Shown: one piece after another, positions 61,057-64,000 of the stretch | How positions within the stretch are numbered: the first letter of the stretch is position 1 | Layout of the letters: every line of letters begins with the position of its first letter | Source: Caulobacter segnis | GTDB taxonomy: Bacteria; Pseudomonadota; Alphaproteobacteria; Caulobacterales; Caulobacteraceae | Assembly: GCF_019931575.1 (NCBI RefSeq) | Contig: NZ_CP082923.1 | Coordinates: forward strand, 2,294,001-2,358,000 | Direction of reading: 5' to 3' | Length of the DNA: 64,000 nt | Translations under genes and position numbers: made by a program | The notes under the pieces: model-generated | The model's input: the letters and a program-made list of their open reading frames with translations, nothing else | The model's database searches: none | Told to the model about the DNA's origin: nothing

Positions 61057-61077
61057 TAGGTTTTATAAGTGTAATCC

Positions 61078-61479
61078 ATGAAGCAGACCGTCCTCGCCGT
61101 CGCCGCCGTCCTGGCCGTTTCCAGCCTCGCGCTCACGGGTTGCGAGAAGCAGACCAAGGCGCCCTTCGAGCAGGGCGTCTGCTTCCAGGTGGCGACCAAC
61201 AAGGACGGCACGCTGCGCTTCAATCCGGTGGCCCGCGACGTGCCGCAGATGGAGGAATGCGCCGCCACGCTCGAGGGCGTGCGCATCCGCTTCGTCCGCA
61301 TGGGCCAGTCCAACAGCCTGGGCATGGTTGGCGCCTACCAGGGCTCGTTCATCTTCCTCGAGAAGGAAGGGATCTATGTCGGCCAGACCTATGAGGGCCC
61401 GCGCTTCATGTCGCTGGTCCGCACGGGCGACGGCCGTCTGGCCGTGCCGGGCGCCATTCGCCGCGAACCGGCCCAGTAG
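61078..61479 (+). CDS. Small lipoprotein of unknown function
   Basis: A protein of 133 residues. The signal peptide MKQTVLAVAAVLAVSSLALTGC has lipobox LTGC. The mature part has two further Cys (QGVCFQVATN, EECAATLEG) and a C-terminal GIYVGQTYEG. Function unknown. It follows the duplicated-module protein by 21 bases and probably shares its transcript. Confidence 0.75.
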   Translation: MKQTVLAVAAVLAVSSLALTGCEKQTKAPFEQGVCFQVATNKDGTLRFNPVARDVPQMEECAATLEGVRIRFVRMGQSNSLGMVGAYQGSFIFLEKEGIYVGQTYEGPRFMSLVRTGDGRLAVPGAIRREPAQ

Positions 61480-61533
61480 GGCGGGAGAGGGCGGGGCGCA
61501 TCGTCCGTCCACAGCCCTCTTGCCCGTCCACAA

Positions 61534-61548
61534 GAACGTTACAAGAAC
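61534..61548 (+). promoter_or_regulatory. LexA (SOS) box upstream of ssb
   Basis: GAAC-GTTACAA-GAAC is the exact reverse complement form of GTTC-N7-GTTC, the LexA operator of alphaproteobacteria. It ends 85 bases before the ssb ATG. Confidence 0.75.
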
Positions 61549-61633
61549 AAAACTTGCGCCGGCATTAGCCTCTCGTTAACGTCTCGCCTCAGATTCCGGC
61601 GCGAGGGTCGCCGGGCGAGAACAAGGGCGAGCG

Positions 61634-62143
61634 ATGGCTGGCAGCGTCAATAAGGTCATTCTGGTGGGCAATCTCGGGGCTGATCCCGAGATCCGCAGCC
61701 TGGGTTCGGGCGACCGCGTCGCCAATCTCCGTATCGCGACGTCCGAGACCTGGCGCGACCGCAACAGCGGCGAGCGCAAGGAAAAGACCGAGTGGCACCG
61801 CGTCGTGATCTTCAACGACAACCTGGTGAAGGTGGCCGAGCAGTACCTGCGCAAGGGCTCGACGGTCTACATCGAGGGCGCGATCCAGACCCGCAAGTGG
61901 ACCGACAACACCGGCGTCGAGAAGTATTCGACCGAGATCGTGCTGCAGAAGTTCCGTGGCGAACTGACCATGCTGGGCGGTCGCGGCGACAGCGCCGGCG
62001 CCTCGGCGGGCGGCGGTGAGGAATACGGCGGCGGCTATTCGGGCGGCGGCGGCTCCAGCTTCGGCGGCGGCGCGCCGCGCAGCCAGCCCAGCGGCCCGCG
62101 CGAGAGCTTCTCGGCCGACTTGGACGACGAGATCCCGTTCTAG
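61634..62143 (+). CDS. ssb: Single-stranded DNA-binding protein
   Basis: A protein of 169 residues. The OB fold starts [21 protein letters not shown] and continues with [21 protein letters not shown] and [17 protein letters not shown] Gly/Ser-rich linker ([18 protein letters not shown]) leads to the acidic tip DLDDEIPF that binds partner proteins. It coats single-stranded DNA in replication and repair. A LexA box lies upstream. Confidence 0.96.
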   Translation: MAGSVNKVILVGNLGADPEIRSLGSGDRVANLRIATSETWRDRNSGERKEKTEWHRVVIFNDNLVKVAEQYLRKGSTVYIEGAIQTRKWTDNTGVEKYSTEIVLQKFRGELTMLGGRGDSAGASAGGGEEYGGGYSGGGGSSFGGGAPRSQPSGPRESFSADLDDEIPF

Positions 62144-62358
62144 AAATGACGGTTTTTCCCGGTGTGCGGATCATCACAGCCTGATCCGCCCCGTGGTCTT
62201 AGACGAAGCCGGTCTGCTTCTTCTCGGGAGTCGGATCGGTGGGGACAGTGGAGCAGCCCGTACAGCGGCTTCGAGCCAATGACGGAGAGCCTCCACGGGG
62301 GCGAGCGGCGAGCGATCCGGGGACGGGCGCTCGCCGCTTTCTTATGGCGCGTGTCTTT
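62144..62358. other. Spacer after ssb with its terminator
   Basis: 215 bases without a convincing gene on either strand. A terminator lies at 62304-62343. The segment 62200-62300 contains no recognisable RNA family, although a small RNA cannot be excluded. Confidence 0.4.
62304..62343 (+). terminator. Intrinsic terminator after ssb
   Basis: AGCGGCGAGCG (62304-62314) and CGCTCGCCGCT (62328-62338) form a perfect 11-pair stem, followed by TTCTT. Confidence 0.78.
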
Positions 62359-62895
62359 CTAGCGGATCAGATCGGCGGGACGCGCCCACCGATACCGCAC
62401 CACCTCGACCGCGCGACCGCCCGGAACCACCTCGGCATAGCGCGCGGCCTCGACGCCGCCCTGACGCGCGTAGAAGTCCAGCGCCGCGGCGTTGGGCGCA
62501 TAGACCTCCAGATGCAGCGGCGCGCCGGCGTGGTCCTCGATCAGCCATCGCGCCACCTCGGCCAGCAGCCGCGTTCCCAGGCCGCCGCCCTTGCGCTCGG
62601 GCGCGACGTGCAGGTTGTCGAGCAGGGCGCCGACCTCGGGATTCAGCCTGAACGAGGCATAGGCCAGGCCGACCGGCGCGCCGTCCTCCATCGCCGCCAG
62701 GATCAGGTCGCGAGCGGGGTCGAAGTCCGCGAACCGGGCGCGCCAGCTGGCGCGCGAGGCGTCAAACAGGTCATGGTCCAGATAGGCGTCGCCATACAGG
62801 CCGCGATAGGCGACCTGGCGGCTGCGGGTATGGAGATCCGCGATGGCGTCCACGTCGTTTCGGGACGTCCCGAGTCGGGCGATGTGTGGTTTCAC
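62359..62895 (-). CDS. GNAT-family N-acetyltransferase
   Basis: A protein of about 178 residues from GTG 62895 (VKPHIARLG); a TTG at 62931 would add 12 residues, and neither has a strong ribosome site. The acetyl-CoA motif A is present in NLHVAPERKGGGLGTRLLAEVARWL, and motif B in LEVYAPNAAALDFYARQGG. The substrate is unknown. It faces ssb convergently. Confidence 0.82.
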   Translation of the reverse strand: MKPHIARLGTSRNDVDAIADLHTRSRQVAYRGLYGDAYLDHDLFDASRASWRARFADFDPARDLILAAMEDGAPVGLAYASFRLNPEVGALLDNLHVAPERKGGGLGTRLLAEVARWLIEDHAGAPLHLEVYAPNAAALDFYARQGGVEAARYAEVVPGGRAVEVVRYRWARPADLIR

Positions 62896-63213
62896 GCCCG
62901 CGAGAAGAAGCGTATCGCGCCGCGAAGACAACCCGCTCCAATCGTCCGGTCGCCGCTCAAGTCGCGGGTTTGCCGCGCCCGTGTTCGAAATCTGGCCAAG
63001 TCCGCTGAGCGGACAACGTTGTCATTGGAATTATTTGCCGAATTCTCTTGTTGGTCCCCGGAACGCGAACCGCCAGTGGACGCGTTCTTGGACGAAGTGC
63101 TAGTGAACGCCCGGATATTGCACTGCGGGATCACGACAAAGCAGCGCTGTTCCAAGGTGAGACGACCCCATCAGAGGGCGCGACCTTCTTCACTGATCGC
63201 AGGGTGAGAAAAA
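62896..63213. other. Divergent spacer between the GNAT gene and ppdK
   Basis: 318 bases without a credible gene; short frames here lack coding character. The stretch is less GC-rich (for example TTGGAATTATTTGCC near 63024) and should hold the ppdK promoter. I could not name a specific element. Confidence 0.4.
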
Positions 63214-64000
63214 ATGCCGGTTGAGACGTTGACCAAGGCCCGTTGGGTGTACGCATTCGGCGGAGGCGGCGCGGACGGCGACGCCTCGATGAAGAACCTC
63301 CTCGGAGGCAAGGGGGCCAATCTCGCGGAGATGTCGGCCCTGGGCCTGCCGGTGCCGCCAGGCTTCACCATCACCACCGAGGCCTGCGTCCACTACTATT
63401 CCAACGGCAAGCAGTACCCGGCCGAGCTGGCCGAACAGGTCAAGATCGGCCTCGCCAAGATCGAGGAGATCACCGGCAAGGCGTTTGGAGACGTGACCAA
63501 CCCGCTGCTGGTCTCGGTGCGCTCGGGCGCGCGGGCCTCGATGCCGGGCATGATGGACACGGTGCTGAACCTGGGCCTGAACGACGAGACCGTCGAAGGC
63601 CTGGCCAAGCTGTCGGGCGACCGCCGCTTCGCCTACGACAGCTACCGCCGCTTCATCCAGATGTACTCGAACGTCGTGCTGAACCTCGAGCACCACATGT
63701 TTGAGGAGATCCTGGACGACCACAAGGATCGCCTGGACGTCCATGTCGACACCGGTCTGACGGCCGACGACTGGGCCGCGGTGATCAAGGACTACAAGGC
63801 CGCCGTCAGCGACCACCTGGGCAAGCCGTTTCCGCAGGACGCCCAGGAGCAGCTGTGGGGCGCCGTCGGCGCGGTGTTCGCCAGCTGGATGAACGACCGG
63901 GCCAAATTCTATCGCCGCATGCACGACATCCCCGAAAGCTGGGGCACGGCCGTGAACATCCAGTCGATGGTGTTCGGCAACATGGGCGACACCTCGGCGA
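63214..64000 (+). CDS. ppdK: Pyruvate, phosphate dikinase, N-terminal part (cut by window edge)
   Basis: 262 residues are visible from ATG 63214. The start WVYAFGGGGADGD, then LLGGKGANLAEMSALGLPVPPGFTITTEAC and VSVRSGARASMPGMMDTVLNLG, are the N-terminal nucleotide-binding signatures of PPDK. The enzyme interconverts pyruvate, ATP and phosphate with PEP, AMP and pyrophosphate. The central His and C-terminal barrel lie beyond the window. Confidence 0.95.
   Translation, partial: MPVETLTKARWVYAFGGGGADGDASMKNLLGGKGANLAEMSALGLPVPPGFTITTEACVHYYSNGKQYPAELAEQVKIGLAKIEEITGKAFGDVTNPLLVSVRSGARASMPGMMDTVLNLGLNDETVEGLAKLSGDRRFAYDSYRRFIQMYSNVVLNLEHHMFEEILDDHKDRLDVHVDTGLTADDWAAVIKDYKAAVSDHLGKPFPQDAQEQLWGAVGAVFASWMNDRAKFYRRMHDIPESWGTAVNIQSMVFGNMGDTSA

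Noticed and set aside
1..64000. tRNA, rRNA, CRISPR array, insertion sequence or prophage
   Set aside because: No cloverleaf, rRNA core, regular spacer-repeat pattern, transposase or phage gene was recognised when reading both strands.

Overview
This is a GC-rich alphaproteobacterial chromosome segment, almost certainly from Caulobacter or a very close relative. The evidence is a Caulobacter-type flagellin island (flmG, flbT, flaF, three flagellin genes, flaG, a PseH-like acetyltransferase and a flaEY-like gene), sigma-54 promoters in front of two flagellins, and a LexA box of the alphaproteobacterial GTTC-N7-GTTC type upstream of ssb. Genes are densely packed, with many ATGA or TGATG stop/start overlaps. 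No rRNA, tRNA, CRISPR array, insertion sequence or phage gene was seen. The first gene (FAD oxidoreductase) and the last (ppdK) are cut by the window edges.

Region 1 (about 1.8-18.4 kb) is a nitrate assimilation locus. An outer-membrane porin and an ABC nitrate importer (binding protein, permease, ATPase) form one operon. The nitrate-sensing pair nasT-nasS follows. A second operon holds an MFS nitrate transporter, the nitrite reductase subunits nirB and nirD, nitrate reductase nasA, and a uroporphyrinogen-III methyltransferase for siroheme. The porin operon leader carries two hairpins with identical AACGAC hexaloops. The second hairpin overlaps the left arm of a long intrinsic terminator, which is the expected architecture of a target for the ANTAR antiterminator NasT. 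A weaker candidate precedes the second operon.

Region 2 (18.4-26.5 kb) holds sulfur and amino-acid genes (metC-like lyase, sseA, cysteine synthase, an orphan amino-acid-binding lipoprotein), a cyclopropane fatty acid synthase and a photolyase. Region 3 (26.6-37.4 kb) has kdsA and hldD for LPS core, an HMG-CoA-synthase-like protein fused to a DUF35-like domain beside a thiolase, a DUF3089 protein that seems to lack its catalytic residues, a phosphotransferase/DUF6285 pair, a DUF808 membrane protein, recG, a cluster of long palindromes and a small degenerate GIY-YIG-like protein.

Region 4 (37.5-49.0 kb) carries a polar amino-acid/cystine ABC transporter, a FabH-like ketosynthase, a small beta-barrel protein, a sterol-desaturase-family enzyme, an esterase-fold protein without its Ser and His, an NrtR-like NAD regulator with an HD hydrolase, a universal stress protein and a MoxR ATPase. 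Region 5 (49.0-61.5 kb) is the flagellin and flagellin-glycosylation island. Two PseH-like acetyltransferases and a SpsF-like cytidylyltransferase accompany the glycosyltransferase FlmG. The two major flagellin leaders share hairpins whose base pairs covary, a plausible FlbT target. The window ends with ssb, a GNAT acetyltransferase and the start of ppdK.
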